Source: Magnetococcales bacterium (GTDB lineage Bacteria; Pseudomonadota; Magnetococcia; Magnetococcales; JADGCH01). Taken from it: a stretch of 34,334 bases of DNA. Both the position numbers and the translations under genes were made by a program. The notes below the pieces were generated by a model, which was given only the letters and a program-made list of their open reading frames with translations, did not search any database and was not told the DNA's origin. Shown one piece after another: positions 23,462-32,455 of the stretch; position 1 is the stretch's first letter, and each line of letters starts with the position of its first letter. Where the stretch lies: assembly GCA_015229115.1 (NCBI GenBank), contig JADGCH010000025.1, positions 1 through 34,334 on the forward strand. The letters run 5' to 3'.

Positions 23462-25350
23462 CAAAATTGCTCCAACGACTTGTTGTCAAGCTCAATCTTG
23501 GCCTGCTTGCGCCAGGACTGCATCCAACCCATGGCCTGCTCATTACCCTGTGTCGCCAACAGGCGCTGATTGAGCTCCTGTCGTTGCGACTCGGTCCTGT
23601 CAGCCACATTGGCTTTCTGGATCGTGACCAAACGCAACAGCACCAGATCGGGACCATCGCTGATGAGGGTCGGGTAGAGCGGCCTGTCAGAGGTCAGCTT
23701 AAACAGCGCCCGTATCGTGTCGGAATTGACCGAGCCATCACCACTGCCATCACGCAGCAATGGAGTCCGATCGGTCCGCAACGACGGATGCGATTGCGCC
23801 ACCTGCTGCCAGGACTGATTCTGCTGCAACGCCTTGATCGCTTGTTCCAACAGCTTTCTGGCCTGATCCCTGGCGGTATCCATCTTGTAAGCCTGTTCTA
23901 CCGCAGCACGAATCGTGGCTAACTCTGGCAGGCGCGCCTCTTCTCTGTCGACCACCTGCAATACCGCAAAACGATTACCAGGCAACTCGAACAACGGACT
24001 AGCTTCGCCCACCGCAGTGGTACGGGCCATTTCAAGAAATTTGGGCAGTTGTTCGACTGTTTCCGCTGATTCTTCCTGACCCTTGCCATCGGTCAGCCAA
24101 TCGCTGCTCTGCTCCCTGATGTGGAAATCATTAGCAATCGTCGTCAGATCACCACCACCTGCCAAGCGATCCTCCAGCTTGAGAGAATGCTCGTAAACAG
24201 CCTCCTGAGCCTTCTGGTCCAGCAGGATTTGACGAATTTCCTCACCAACTTTTGACAAGGGCACCACCTCAGCAGCACGTAGGGCGTCCACACGAATCAG
24301 ATGGTGGCCATAGCTGGTCTTGACCGGTTGTGATAGCTGTCCGACAGACAGCGAAAAGGCAACCTGGTCAAATTCCGGTACCATGACCCCGGCCGATAAC
24401 CAGCCCAGATCGCCCCCCTGGGCGGCGCTGGAATCTTCCGAGGCTGTTTTGGCAACTGACTCGAACGATTCCCCAGCTGCCAGACGTGCCTGAACCGACT
24501 TCAGCTTGTCTTCGGAACGAACCAGGATATGACGCACCTGGCGACTTTCACGGCGCTGATAATTTTCTTCATGCTCGGCGTAGTACTCTTCAATTTCTCC
24601 ACCACTGACGGTCAGACCCTGACGTACCGAACTGGCATCAAGCAGCAGATAGCGCACCTTGAAACGCATCGGCGTCATAAACTGACCACTATGATTGGTA
24701 CGAAACTGTTCCAGCTGTTCATCACTAGCCTGGATGGTCGGCAATAGGGCCGCAGGATCGATCAACAACCGGTCTGCAGCCCGTTGTTCCTGTTCCATCA
24801 GGTAGTTGCTATCCAGCAACAGCTGTGGCACAGTGATGACCATGCTGGCCAACCGTTTCAGTTGATCGGTAGCCAGATCGGAAGTCAGGCCAGATTCGTA
24901 TTCCTGCGGTGTCAGATTGGACTGGCGCAGCACCTGTTGATAACGTTCGTTGTCAAAACGGCCTTTATTCTGGAAAAAAGGCTCGTTCGTGATCCGCTGC
25001 TGCAGATAACCGACAGGCACGCTCATATTCAACTGACGGCTGATGGAAAGCAGCAGATAGCGCTGGATCAGATTACCCAGCACCTGCTGCTTCAGTCCCA
25101 GCGTATCGGCCATTTTCTTGTCGATCTGGCCGTTGGTCATCTGGCGCAGACGGTTGAACTCGTTATCGTAACTGCGGGAAAATTCCTGCTTTGATACGAC
25201 AAATTCGTTGATGCGTGCCACCGGCTCGTTGGCTTTCTTATCCAGATAGCCTCCCACACCCCAGACAACAAACGTCATGCCGAGCAGAAACAGCAACCCT
25301 TTGACAACCCAGGTCTGCGAACTGCGGCGCAAGGAACTCATAATGGGCAT
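23461..25350 (-). CDS. ppiD: Periplasmic folding chaperone PpiD (SurA_N and PPIase domains)
   Basis: A 629-residue membrane-anchored chaperone. The N-terminus (MSSLRRSSQTWVVKGLLFLL, then WGVGGYLD) gives a single inner-membrane helix with the body in the periplasm; ATG 25341 is an alternative start three codons in. A SurA_N-like chaperone region follows (about 45-170), then a parvulin-type PPIase domain (about 265-365) with RQVRHILVRSEDK, SAAQGGDLGWLSAG and VKTSYGHHLIRV. The C-terminal third is the PpiD-specific region. PpiD assists folding of proteins leaving the Sec translocon. It heads the run ppiD-yejA-yejB-lhgO-unknown-exonuclease-sspB and overlaps yejA by one base. Confidence 0.93.
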   Translation of the reverse strand: MPIMSSLRRSSQTWVVKGLLFLLGMTFVVWGVGGYLDKKANEPVARINEFVVSKQEFSRSYDNEFNRLRQMTNGQIDKKMADTLGLKQQVLGNLIQRYLLLSISRQLNMSVPVGYLQQRITNEPFFQNKGRFDNERYQQVLRQSNLTPQEYESGLTSDLATDQLKRLASMVITVPQLLLDSNYLMEQEQRAADRLLIDPAALLPTIQASDEQLEQFRTNHSGQFMTPMRFKVRYLLLDASSVRQGLTVSGGEIEEYYAEHEENYQRRESRQVRHILVRSEDKLKSVQARLAAGESFESVAKTASEDSSAAQGGDLGWLSAGVMVPEFDQVAFSLSVGQLSQPVKTSYGHHLIRVDALRAAEVVPLSKVGEEIRQILLDQKAQEAVYEHSLKLEDRLAGGGDLTTIANDFHIREQSSDWLTDGKGQEESAETVEQLPKFLEMARTTAVGEASPLFELPGNRFAVLQVVDREEARLPELATIRAAVEQAYKMDTARDQARKLLEQAIKALQQNQSWQQVAQSHPSLRTDRTPLLRDGSGDGSVNSDTIRALFKLTSDRPLYPTLISDGPDLVLLRLVTIQKANVADRTESQRQELNQRLLATQGNEQAMGWMQSWRKQAKIELDNKSLEQF

Positions 25351-25383
25351 TGATGTAAACTTTCAGCTTTCACGGTGGTTGAG

Positions 25384-25785
25384 TTATTGGTGGACCAACA
25401 CGTTGACAGCCAAATTGGGTGCAACATCTGCCAATCTTTCATCATTGGTCCAAAATTCGGTGCAACCATGGTGCATCGCTGTGGCCAAATGCAGGGCATC
25501 TGGCGTCTTCAGACCATGATGAGCACGCAGGTCAAGAGCTATCGTAAATATTGGATCCAGCAACGGCAATTGCCGCTGTGTCGACAGGTACCGCTGAAAT
25601 CGGGTAACCAGCAGCTCATTTCGTTGGCGCACCGGCCTAACCAACACCTCCAGCATCACCAACGGTGAGACACTCAATACAGCTTCTGCACGACTTGATA
25701 GGGCTTGGCGAATCAGAGGGAAATAGCGTACGTGCCGCTCAACCAGATAGATGACGATACAGGAATCGAGGTAAATCAGCTGCAT
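25384..25785 (-). CDS. PIN-domain toxin, VapC-like
   Basis: I start at ATG 25785 (MQLIYLDSCIVIY), which shares its A with the TGA of the antitoxin gene, giving 133 residues; an in-frame ATG four codons earlier lies within the antitoxin. The four acidic residues of a PIN nuclease are visible: Asp in YLDSCIV, Glu in VMLEVLV, Asp in KTPDALHLA and Asp in WTNDERL. VapC toxins are Mg-dependent RNases that cut tRNA or rRNA when not bound by their antitoxin. TGATG coupling with the upstream small gene is the normal VapBC arrangement. The pair sits between hisC and ppiD on the same strand. Confidence 0.88.
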   Translation of the reverse strand: MQLIYLDSCIVIYLVERHVRYFPLIRQALSSRAEAVLSVSPLVMLEVLVRPVRQRNELLVTRFQRYLSTQRQLPLLDPIFTIALDLRAHHGLKTPDALHLATAMHHGCTEFWTNDERLADVAPNLAVNVLVHQ

Positions 25786-26051
25786 CAGTCTTTCCATGCA
25801 CGACGGTTTTCCTCGATGACTGCCTCCATCTCCTCAGGCTGCCCTGGAGGGCTATCGCGAAACTCCGGAGAATCCAACAAGTCCAAGACACCGGCAACAT
25901 TCCCTGTTTCACACGAACCCATTGCTGCGTTAGACAAGGGCTCCAACACTGTCACAATGGCTCTCCGACGCTGTCCTTGCAGCACAGGGCGTTCTTTCAG
26001 GATGACCAGGCCATCCGCACTGATCTCGGCTTCGACCGTTTGTAACAACAT
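25785..26051 (-). CDS. VapB-like antitoxin
   Basis: An 88-residue protein preceded by a strong AGGAGG site. The N-terminal third (TVEAEISADGLVILKERPVL, then RRAIVTVLE) resembles the short beta-strand, AbrB/DUF-type N-termini of antitoxins paired with PIN toxins; the remainder is acidic and ends EEMEAVIEENRRAWKD, a helix suited to blocking the toxin active site. The assignment rests mainly on position: it directly precedes and overlaps the PIN gene. It would bind VapC and repress the operon. The upstream 100 bp has a CATAAT box but no good -35. Confidence 0.75.
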   Translation of the reverse strand: MLLQTVEAEISADGLVILKERPVLQGQRRRAIVTVLEPLSNAAMGSCETGNVAGVLDLLDSPEFRDSPPGQPEEMEAVIEENRRAWKD

Positions 26052-26053
26052 AC

Positions 26054-26062
26054 CCTCCTCCT
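26054..26062 (-). promoter_or_regulatory. Strong ribosome-binding site of the antitoxin gene
   Basis: On the minus strand this reads AAGGAGGAGG just before ATG 26051, with overlapping AGGAGG motifs two and five bases from the start. It is among the strongest ribosome sites I found in the window, as expected for an antitoxin that must be made in excess of its coupled toxin. Confidence 0.7.
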
Positions 26063-26151
26063 TTTCGTCAACTCAAGACGGCCAGTCCCGGGCCATTATG
26101 CCTGAATTACACTACGACTACCAGAGGCAGAAGACAGAACTTCGGGTGATT

Positions 26152-27225
26152 TCAGTTACTCTCAAGCAACCGGTCGATGCCTGCCAACAGCTGGAGCATT
26201 TCAGTATGAGTAGCCACGGTGATACGTAATTTGTCAGCCAAGCGGGGGTCGTGACCAAAGTAACGCACCAGGATGTTCAGGGTTTTGAGATCGCTACACC
26301 ACTCCTGTCCGCCACGTCGACCAGCTGGAACCGTAGCCAGCACAAAATTAGCCTGGCTGTCTGCCACCTGAAAGCCACGTCGACGCAATTCCAGCGTCAG
26401 AAAATGGCGTTCGGTACGTATGGCCTGCACGGCTGGCTGGAACTGTTCCAGATTTTGCAGAGCCGCCACCGCTGCAACTTGCGCCAGTCGGTCCAGATTA
26501 TAGGAATCACGCACCTTGTGCATCTGTTCTGCCAAGGCCGCTGAAAGAAAACCGAGACCAATACGCAAACCAGCCAGTGACAACGATTTGGAAAAGCTGC
26601 GCAAGATGACCAGATTATGGTGATGTGACAACAGGGGCAAGCCATTGTCATCAGCAAAATCGGCATAAGCCTCATCGAGTACCACGATGGCCGAGGTGGC
26701 CGTGCACAGCTGCGACACCTGCTGCAATGGCACAGCATGACCAGTCGGGGCATTGGGACGGGCAATCATCATCAGCTTGGCCCCGGTTGCCAACAGAGGT
26801 TCAATGGGTAAATCAAGCGTTTCCTGCCAAGGAACAGCGTGGAACACGCCATCCTGCAAACGGGTCAGGGTGGCATAAAGCGTATAGCTCGGATCGGGTG
26901 CCGCCACACCATCACCAGGAGCAATAAAGGTGCGCATCAACATGGTCAGCAGATCGTCCGAGCCGTTGCCAACGACGACATGGTCGGCATCAAGTTGAAA
27001 CGCTGCTGCCGCCGCTTGACGCACCGACCGAGAAGTTGGTTCCGGATAGAGCCGCAGGGTATCGTTGATGGCATCATGCAGCGCCTGCATCACCACGGGT
27101 GGCGGAGCGAACGGATTTTCGTTGGTGTTGAGCTTGAGAACCGGCTGATCATCGCTTGGTTGCTCACCAGGAACGTAGCCCTCTGTCGCCGCAACGCAGG
27201 GACGCACCAAAGACAAGGGATTCAT
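26152..27225 (-). CDS. hisC: Histidinol-phosphate aminotransferase HisC
   Basis: A 357-residue PLP-dependent class II-type aminotransferase. Key features: KLNTNENPFAPPP near residue 35, VVGNGSDDLLTMLMRTF, DPSYTLYATL, RPNAPTGHAVPL, VLDEAYADFAD and the PLP-lysine motif ILRSFSKSLSLAGLRIGLGF. The normal reaction is histidinol phosphate plus 2-oxoglutarate from imidazole acetol phosphate plus glutamate in histidine synthesis; some HisC-like enzymes also serve aromatic or other transaminations. The ATG overlaps the dapE stop (ATGA), so it is translated as part of the DAP operon rather than a his operon. That placement leaves open a role in the lysine pathway, although a dedicated DapC is encoded upstream. 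Confidence 0.93.
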   Translation of the reverse strand: MNPLSLVRPCVAATEGYVPGEQPSDDQPVLKLNTNENPFAPPPVVMQALHDAINDTLRLYPEPTSRSVRQAAAAAFQLDADHVVVGNGSDDLLTMLMRTFIAPGDGVAAPDPSYTLYATLTRLQDGVFHAVPWQETLDLPIEPLLATGAKLMMIARPNAPTGHAVPLQQVSQLCTATSAIVVLDEAYADFADDNGLPLLSHHHNLVILRSFSKSLSLAGLRIGLGFLSAALAEQMHKVRDSYNLDRLAQVAAVAALQNLEQFQPAVQAIRTERHFLTLELRRRGFQVADSQANFVLATVPAGRRGGQEWCSDLKTLNILVRYFGHDPRLADKLRITVATHTEMLQLLAGIDRLLESN

Positions 27226-28391
27226 GGAACCGTTACCTCAAACATCTGCTCCAGTAGCCGCTGATAAATGGCTGTCAACAACTCCAGATCGGCTACTGAG
27301 CAGTTTTCGTTAACCTGATGGATGGTGGTGTTAAACAGGCCAAATTCAACCGTTTGCCGACAGAAGGGCGCGATAAAACGGGCATCGGAGGTACCACCAT
27401 CGGTTGATAACGCCGCAGGATGGCCCGTTATTGCCGTAATAGCCTGCTGCAGCTGCTCCAGCAACAGGCTCTGTTGCGTGTGAAAGGGCAAACTGGACGC
27501 CGATGTTGACAGTTCATAGCGCACGCCAGTCGACTGAGCCATGTCGGACAATAGTTCATGTAACAGGGCATCCATCGACTCGGGAGTCTGCTGCGGGTTG
27601 AAGCGCATGTTGAAATCGATGGTCAGGGTGGCGGGCGTGACATTACCAGCCGGAGAATCACTGGCCACATTGATGATCTGCAGTGTGGTAGGAGCAAAAC
27701 CGCTGTTGCCAGGATCAAACCGATGATTCAACAGACGGTTCAGAAAAGGCAGGGCGGCGTGAATCGGGTTGTTGACACGGTGCGGATAGGCTGCATGACC
27801 CTGTAGACCATGAATCGTGATACGCCCCCCATAAGAGCCGCGCCGACCATTTTTGATTGAATCCCCCAGCGTTTTGATACAGCTCGGCTCTCCGACCAGA
27901 CAGTAATCGAACCGTTCCTGACGCTGCTCCAGCCACTCCATCACCGCGCAGGTGCCGTAACGAGCTTCGCCCTCTTCATCACCGGTAATCAGAAACGATA
28001 GCGAATGGTGCTGACAAAAATCATCCTGAAAAGCGTCACGGTAGCGGCATAGAAAAGGTTCGACTGCTGCCATCATGGCCGCAATGCCACCCTTCATATC
28101 GCTGGCCCCACGACCTACCAACAGGCCGTTGTCCACCACACCGGCAAATGGCGGCTGATGCCAACGGCTTTCATCGCCGACGGGAACCACATCGGTATGA
28201 CCAGCAAAACAGAAATGGCGCCCACCATTCCCCAGACGGGCGTAGAGGTTATCAATGCCATGCCACTGAAGCCGGTGGATGGTAAACCCCAGCGGTTGCA
28301 GAAAATCAGCGATCCATTGCTGGCAACCGTGGTCGGACGGTGTGACCGATGGAAACCGAAGTAGTTGCTGGGCAATGGTGACGACGTCCAC
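27222..28391 (-). CDS. dapE: Succinyl-diaminopimelate desuccinylase DapE
   Basis: A 389-residue M20 metallopeptidase-fold enzyme. Zinc-site and family motifs are present: FAGHTDVVPVGD (His and Asp), GRGASDMKGGIAAMM (bridging Asp), GDEEGEARYGT (catalytic and ligand Glu), VGEPSC, STDGGTSDARF and IHQVNENC (C-terminal His). The central dimerisation domain is intact. It hydrolyses N-succinyl-LL-diaminopimelate to LL-diaminopimelate and succinate in the lysine and peptidoglycan pathway. Its start directly abuts the dapD stop with no gap, and it overlaps hisC by 4 bp. Confidence 0.97.
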   Translation of the reverse strand: MDVVTIAQQLLRFPSVTPSDHGCQQWIADFLQPLGFTIHRLQWHGIDNLYARLGNGGRHFCFAGHTDVVPVGDESRWHQPPFAGVVDNGLLVGRGASDMKGGIAAMMAAVEPFLCRYRDAFQDDFCQHHSLSFLITGDEEGEARYGTCAVMEWLEQRQERFDYCLVGEPSCIKTLGDSIKNGRRGSYGGRITIHGLQGHAAYPHRVNNPIHAALPFLNRLLNHRFDPGNSGFAPTTLQIINVASDSPAGNVTPATLTIDFNMRFNPQQTPESMDALLHELLSDMAQSTGVRYELSTSASSLPFHTQQSLLLEQLQQAITAITGHPAALSTDGGTSDARFIAPFCRQTVEFGLFNTTIHQVNENCSVADLELLTAIYQRLLEQMFEVTVP

Positions 28392-29258
28392 CTAGAAATC
28401 CCGCAGCAGCTGATTGATGGCCGTTTTAGCACGGGTCTGGGCATCAACCTGCTTAACGATGACGGCGCAGTAGAGATTCGGTCCTGGTTGGCCGTCCGGT
28501 AGTGGCTTTCCGGGCAAGGTGCCGGAAACGACCACCGAATAGGGCGGTACGTAACCACGATACACCTGGCCGGTTGCCCGATCGACAATAGGCGTTGAAG
28601 CGCCTAAATAGACTCCCATGGCTAGCACCGATCCGGTCTTGACCACCACTCCTTCGGCCACTTCGGCACGGGCACCGATAAAACAATCATCTTCAATGAT
28701 GACCGGATTGGCCTGCAACGGTTCCAACACACCACCAATGCCCGTTCCACCGGACAAATGGACGCGGCGGCCAATCTGGGCGCAGGAACCAACCGTGGCC
28801 CAGGTATCCACCATGGTACCACTATCCACATAGGCACCAATATTGGTATAGGAGGGCATCAGTACCACACCTGGAGCGATATAGGCTCCACGGCGCACGG
28901 CCGCTGGTGGCACGACGCGAATACCCGATGCCTCGAACTGTTGCGGCTGCCAATCGGAAAACTTGAGCGAGACCTTGTCGTAGTACTGATGCACTCCAGC
29001 TTGGGAAACCTGCATGTGACCGAACTTGAAGTGCAGCAAAATGGCCTTCTTCAACCACTGATTCACCACCCAGCCATGGATCGCCTCCGGATGGTCTGGT
29101 TGAGGCTCAGCCACCCGCAGATGACCACCATCCAATGCTGTGATGACCTCTGTCACGATGCGATAGGCAGCATCCCCTGCAACGGGCTGGATCAGCTCCC
29201 GCTGTTGCCAGATTTCTTCGATGGCCTGTTGCAGGGATGCCCTGGTGGACTGTTCCAT
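28392..29258 (-). CDS. dapD: Tetrahydrodipicolinate N-succinyltransferase DapD
   Basis: A 288-residue left-handed beta-helix acyltransferase. The N-terminal helical domain ([18 protein letters not shown]) is followed by [40 protein letters not shown] and a run of hexapeptide repeats through INDDCFIG-type sequence ([17 protein letters not shown]), [14 protein letters not shown] and VVSGTLPGK. These are characteristic of DapD, which uses succinyl-CoA to make N-succinyl-2-amino-6-oxopimelate. An AGGAG ribosome site lies upstream of ATG 29258. Presence of DapD shows that this organism uses the succinylase branch of lysine/DAP synthesis. Confidence 0.97.
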   Translation of the reverse strand: MEQSTRASLQQAIEEIWQQRELIQPVAGDAAYRIVTEVITALDGGHLRVAEPQPDHPEAIHGWVVNQWLKKAILLHFKFGHMQVSQAGVHQYYDKVSLKFSDWQPQQFEASGIRVVPPAAVRRGAYIAPGVVLMPSYTNIGAYVDSGTMVDTWATVGSCAQIGRRVHLSGGTGIGGVLEPLQANPVIIEDDCFIGARAEVAEGVVVKTGSVLAMGVYLGASTPIVDRATGQVYRGYVPPYSVVVSGTLPGKPLPDGQPGPNLYCAVIVKQVDAQTRAKTAINQLLRDF

Positions 29259-29268
29259 GTTATTCTCC

Positions 29269-30483
29269 TCACAATGGTTGCTGCATGGTCTGGATGCACT
29301 CCCTGATACGCAGGATCCCTTCGCGATTCTGTTCCGGAGCAGCCACCATGGCTACGCGGACGAAATCGCTACCAGGATTATGCCCATCCGCGTCAGGACG
29401 TCCAAGATAGGCCCCAGGCAGTACCGTTACATGCCAGCGGGCAAAGAGTTGTCGAGCGAAGGCTTCTCCACCACCAGGGACACGCAGCCAGAGGTAAAAG
29501 CCGGCATCCGGTGGCTTCAGGTCACAAACCGGTGTCAGGATCTCGATGGCTTCGGTCAGTTTTTGTTGATACAGCACGCGATTGGCCACGACATGTTGTT
29601 CATCCTGCCAAGCCACGGTAGCCGCCTGCTGGATAAAGGGTGGCGTGGCACAACCGGTATAAGTGCGCAACTTGAAGTAACCCTCCAGCAAGGCTGCATC
29701 ACCAGCAACAAAACCACTGCGAGCACCGGGCATGTTGGAACGTTTCGACAGCGAATGGAACACCAGACAGCGACGAAAGTCGTATCGTCCCATCTGCCAC
29801 GCTGCCTGCAACAAGCCAACAGGTGGGGCATCGTACCAGATCTCAGAGTAACATTCGTCAGAAGCGATGACAAAGTCGTGCTGATCAGCCAGTTCAATCA
29901 GGCTAATCAGCTGTGGTAACGATAAAACACTGCCGGTCGGATTGGACGGCGTACAGAGATAAAGCAGTCGGGTACGCTGCAGCACGGACGGCGGCAAAGC
30001 TGCGTAATCGGGTATGAAGCCGTCGGCCTCGTTGGCCGTGACGTAGACCGGTTCCGCTCCAGCCAGCAGCGTTGCCCCCTCATAAATCTGGTAGAACGGA
30101 TTTGGCATCAGCACGGCAACGGGATCATTGCCCGCTACAACGTGGGCACCCGCTACGGCCTGGGCAATGGAAAAGAGCGCCTCACGTGTGCCATTGACCG
30201 GCAGGATCTGACGATCCGGATCGACCGATCCAAGCTGAAAGCGCTGCATCAACCAGGAAGCCATAGCCTGACGCAAAGGAAGTTCGCCTCGGGTAGTCGG
30301 ATAGCGACTGATACCGTCCAGCGCCTCGGCCATAGCCTGCCGAATGAACGGCGCCACCGGATGGCGCGGCTCACCAATGGAAAGGTCGATGGCCACCTGA
30401 TCGACAGGCGGGGTGACCGAACACAACAGCAGGGATAACTTCTCAAACGGATACGGTTGCAACCGACACAACAGCGGATTCAT
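29269..30483 (-). CDS. dapC: Succinyldiaminopimelate transaminase DapC
   Basis: A 404-residue class I/II aminotransferase. Family features: the [20 protein letters not shown] start, [87 protein letters not shown] and PLP-lysine motif [20 protein letters not shown]. The N-terminus and the LFSI/YxIYEGA motifs are those of DapC rather than AspC. It converts N-succinyl-2-amino-6-oxopimelate with glutamate to N-succinyl-LL-diaminopimelate. dapD follows after 10 bp, and the M14 peptidase gene precedes it by 19 bp. Confidence 0.95.
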   Translation of the reverse strand: MNPLLCRLQPYPFEKLSLLLCSVTPPVDQVAIDLSIGEPRHPVAPFIRQAMAEALDGISRYPTTRGELPLRQAMASWLMQRFQLGSVDPDRQILPVNGTREALFSIAQAVAGAHVVAGNDPVAVLMPNPFYQIYEGATLLAGAEPVYVTANEADGFIPDYAALPPSVLQRTRLLYLCTPSNPTGSVLSLPQLISLIELADQHDFVIASDECYSEIWYDAPPVGLLQAAWQMGRYDFRRCLVFHSLSKRSNMPGARSGFVAGDAALLEGYFKLRTYTGCATPPFIQQAATVAWQDEQHVVANRVLYQQKLTEAIEILTPVCDLKPPDAGFYLWLRVPGGGEAFARQLFARWHVTVLPGAYLGRPDADGHNPGSDFVRVAMVAAPEQNREGILRIRECIQTMQQPL

Positions 30484-30502
30484 GGATGATGGCTCCCTAC
30501 AT

Positions 30503-31390
30503 TCAGCGCTTCCTGATCTGTGACCGCAACCAATTGATCAAATCGCCCCACATTTTTCGTGTATCGGCACTGGATGGCATCGTCGTTGAGGAGGCCAGTT
30601 CAACCGTTAAAACCGGAATAGCCAGCTCTTCACCAGCGTAACGACCCAGGGAACCCGGGTAAGTGCCCATGGGCCGCAGCGGCAACGTACCCAGCCGCCG
30701 TGGTGGCGTCACATGGGCCGGACCATCAAAGTCGACCACACCCAGTGGCGCATGGACCGAAACGATGACATCCGGGGCAAAAGAGCGGATTTCCTCCACC
30801 AACCAGCGCGATTCCGGCTCCACAGTGGCAGCACTGCCCGGATAGCGCCTGCTGTCACGCTGGGTCTTCTGCTGCCAGTAGAGCAGACTTTCATTCTGCC
30901 AGTCACGGGTGGGGAAATTGCGATTGAGATCGACCCCATGAGCGTTCATCCTCTGGGACGGCTGACGCAACAGCCCATCCGGATTGACCAAAGGGATAAT
31001 ACGCCAGTGGAACAAACCAGTATGATGGCGCTCCAATAGTCTCATCCAGGCAAATACCAGACTGATGGAACTGTACTCATCACCGTGCATGCCCCCAATC
31101 AGCAACACCTTGGCTTGGGGTGTCTTGCCCGGCTTGGGTCCCTGTTCACGCCATAACAACGGATGGCCGGAAACGGACACACCACCACTGGCAGTCAGCC
31201 CGCGCGACAGGCATTCCGCACTGGAAACGCTGCTGAGGCGGGATGCAATTTCATGGCACAGATCATTTTTTTCTCCTGCCCAGCCCACGCCGACGTTAAG
31301 CCAGACATAACATAGCCATACCAGGACCCGCACCCATCTGACAGAACGATACGACAGAAAAACAAGCAAAACCATTCCATACCCGGTCAT
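30503..31390 (-). CDS. Exported M14 zinc carboxypeptidase, murein peptide amidase-like
   Basis: I start at ATG 31390; TTG 31393 and ATG 31372 are alternatives and no ribosome site is decisive. An N-terminal hydrophobic stretch (VRVLVWLCYVWLNVGVGWAG) suggests export to the periplasm. Active-site elements of M14 enzymes are present: IGGMHGDEYSS (HxxE zinc pair), LVNPDGLLR, GVDLNRNFPT (substrate Arg), VSVHAPLGVVDFDGP (third zinc His) and VLTVELASS (catalytic Glu). The NPDG/NRNFPT and HAPLGVVDFDGP motifs resemble MpaA, which cleaves the gamma-D-Glu to meso-DAP bond of murein peptides, although MpaA itself is cytoplasmic. Encoded directly ahead of dapC-dapD-dapE, it could release DAP from cell-wall fragments; that is inference. 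Confidence 0.85.
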   Translation of the reverse strand: MTGYGMVLLVFLSYRSVRWVRVLVWLCYVWLNVGVGWAGEKNDLCHEIASRLSSVSSAECLSRGLTASGGVSVSGHPLLWREQGPKPGKTPQAKVLLIGGMHGDEYSSISLVFAWMRLLERHHTGLFHWRIIPLVNPDGLLRQPSQRMNAHGVDLNRNFPTRDWQNESLLYWQQKTQRDSRRYPGSAATVEPESRWLVEEIRSFAPDVIVSVHAPLGVVDFDGPAHVTPPRRLGTLPLRPMGTYPGSLGRYAGEELAIPVLTVELASSTTMPSSADTRKMWGDLINWLRSQIRKR

Positions 31391-31403
31391 CAATAATTAT
31401 AAT
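31375..31403 (+). promoter_or_regulatory. Possible promoter of the TPR-methyltransferase operon
   Basis: A perfect TATAAT at 31398-31403 is preceded by a 17-bp spacer and a poor -35 (TTCCAT, 31375-31380). Transcription would begin near 31410, about 39 nt upstream of the ATG at 31449. The -10 lies in the self-complementary attataat, so a minus-strand start is also conceivable, although it would begin at the start codon of the divergent M14 gene. Confidence 0.4.
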
Positions 31404-31448
31404 CACGAGCTGCGCGGCAAGTTTAACACGATTTTTTGGAAATAACGA

Positions 31449-32444
31449 ATGGATATCAAGCAAATTCTTCAGGGCGCCCTCAATGCATCGAACGCAGGAG
31501 AGCACGAGCGTGCCCTTGATCTGTGCCGTGCAGCGCTATCCCAGGATCAGAAGCGCACGGAAAGCTGGCGTTTGTTCGGATTGATACAGCAGCAACTGGC
31601 CAACTTTCCTGAGGCAGCCACTGCCTACCGCGTCGCGCTGGACCTGGATCCGGATGACCAAGAAGCCAGCCACCAGCTTGAGCTGATTCGCAAGCAGGCC
31701 TTTCAGAAATCGATCTATTTTGGCAATGTGGTGGTGCTGACCCTGCTGCCTTATTATCTCAATCTGTTCAAGCACACTGTACAGCAAGGTCCCTTTCGTG
31801 GCATGCTCTACTACGACGAGGCCTTTTCGCCCGCTACCCCGGCAGCCGCTTACGACATCATCAGCAAGCTGACTGGCTGGTACGAGGTTGAACTGCACCC
31901 ATGGCTGCAGGAGGCCTGCCTGAACCATTACGATGTCGTGATCAACGTTGGCTGTGCTGAAGGCTACTATGCCATTGGCATGGCCCGCTGTCTGCCACAG
32001 GCGCGGGTATACGCCTTTGACATCGACGAAAACGCCCAGAGGATCTGTCGCAAAGGTGTCCAGCTCAACGGCGTGGCCGACCGCATTGAGGTGGTTGGCC
32101 TCTGTACTCCGGAGCGTTTGCAGCAGGTGACCCAGGGGCAACGGGCCTTGATGATTATCGATTGCGAGGGGTGTGAAAAGGATCTGCTCAATCCCGATCG
32201 GGCACCAGCCCTGGCTGATTGCGACATCATCGTTGAATGCCATGATTTTACCGATAGCAGCATCACCTCAACCCTGATGGAGCGTTTCGGCAAGACGCAC
32301 CAGATTGACCGGGTCATTCAGGGGCCACGCGACCCCAATGCCCTGACGCTGTTCCACGATATGCACGAGCTGATGCGTTGGCTTGTTCTGTGCGAGTGGC
32401 GCCCGAAGACGATGCACTGGTTGCGGTTGAAATCATTACAATAG
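31449..32444 (+). CDS. TPR-linked FkbM-like methyltransferase, first paralogue
   Basis: A 331-residue protein. Residues 1-75 make two TPR-like helix pairs (ALNASNAGEHERALDLCRAA and EAATAYRVALDLDPDD). A linker of unknown function (about 85-150) contains QQGPFRGM and GWYEVELHPWL. The C-terminal domain (about 160-330) is a Rossmann methyltransferase: VINVGCAEGYYAIGMA (SAM-binding motif I), VYAFDIDENAQ (motif II) and IIDCEGCEKDLL, comparable to the DVEGxE motif of FkbM-type methyltransferases, then DIIVECHDF. The acceptor may be a sugar or peptide, but nothing in the sequence tells. It is divergent from the DAP operon and is followed after 11 bp by a paralogue with the same layout. Confidence 0.75.
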   Translation: MDIKQILQGALNASNAGEHERALDLCRAALSQDQKRTESWRLFGLIQQQLANFPEAATAYRVALDLDPDDQEASHQLELIRKQAFQKSIYFGNVVVLTLLPYYLNLFKHTVQQGPFRGMLYYDEAFSPATPAAAYDIISKLTGWYEVELHPWLQEACLNHYDVVINVGCAEGYYAIGMARCLPQARVYAFDIDENAQRICRKGVQLNGVADRIEVVGLCTPERLQQVTQGQRALMIIDCEGCEKDLLNPDRAPALADCDIIVECHDFTDSSITSTLMERFGKTHQIDRVIQGPRDPNALTLFHDMHELMRWLVLCEWRPKTMHWLRLKSLQ

Positions 32445-32455
32445 TGGAGCGTTAG

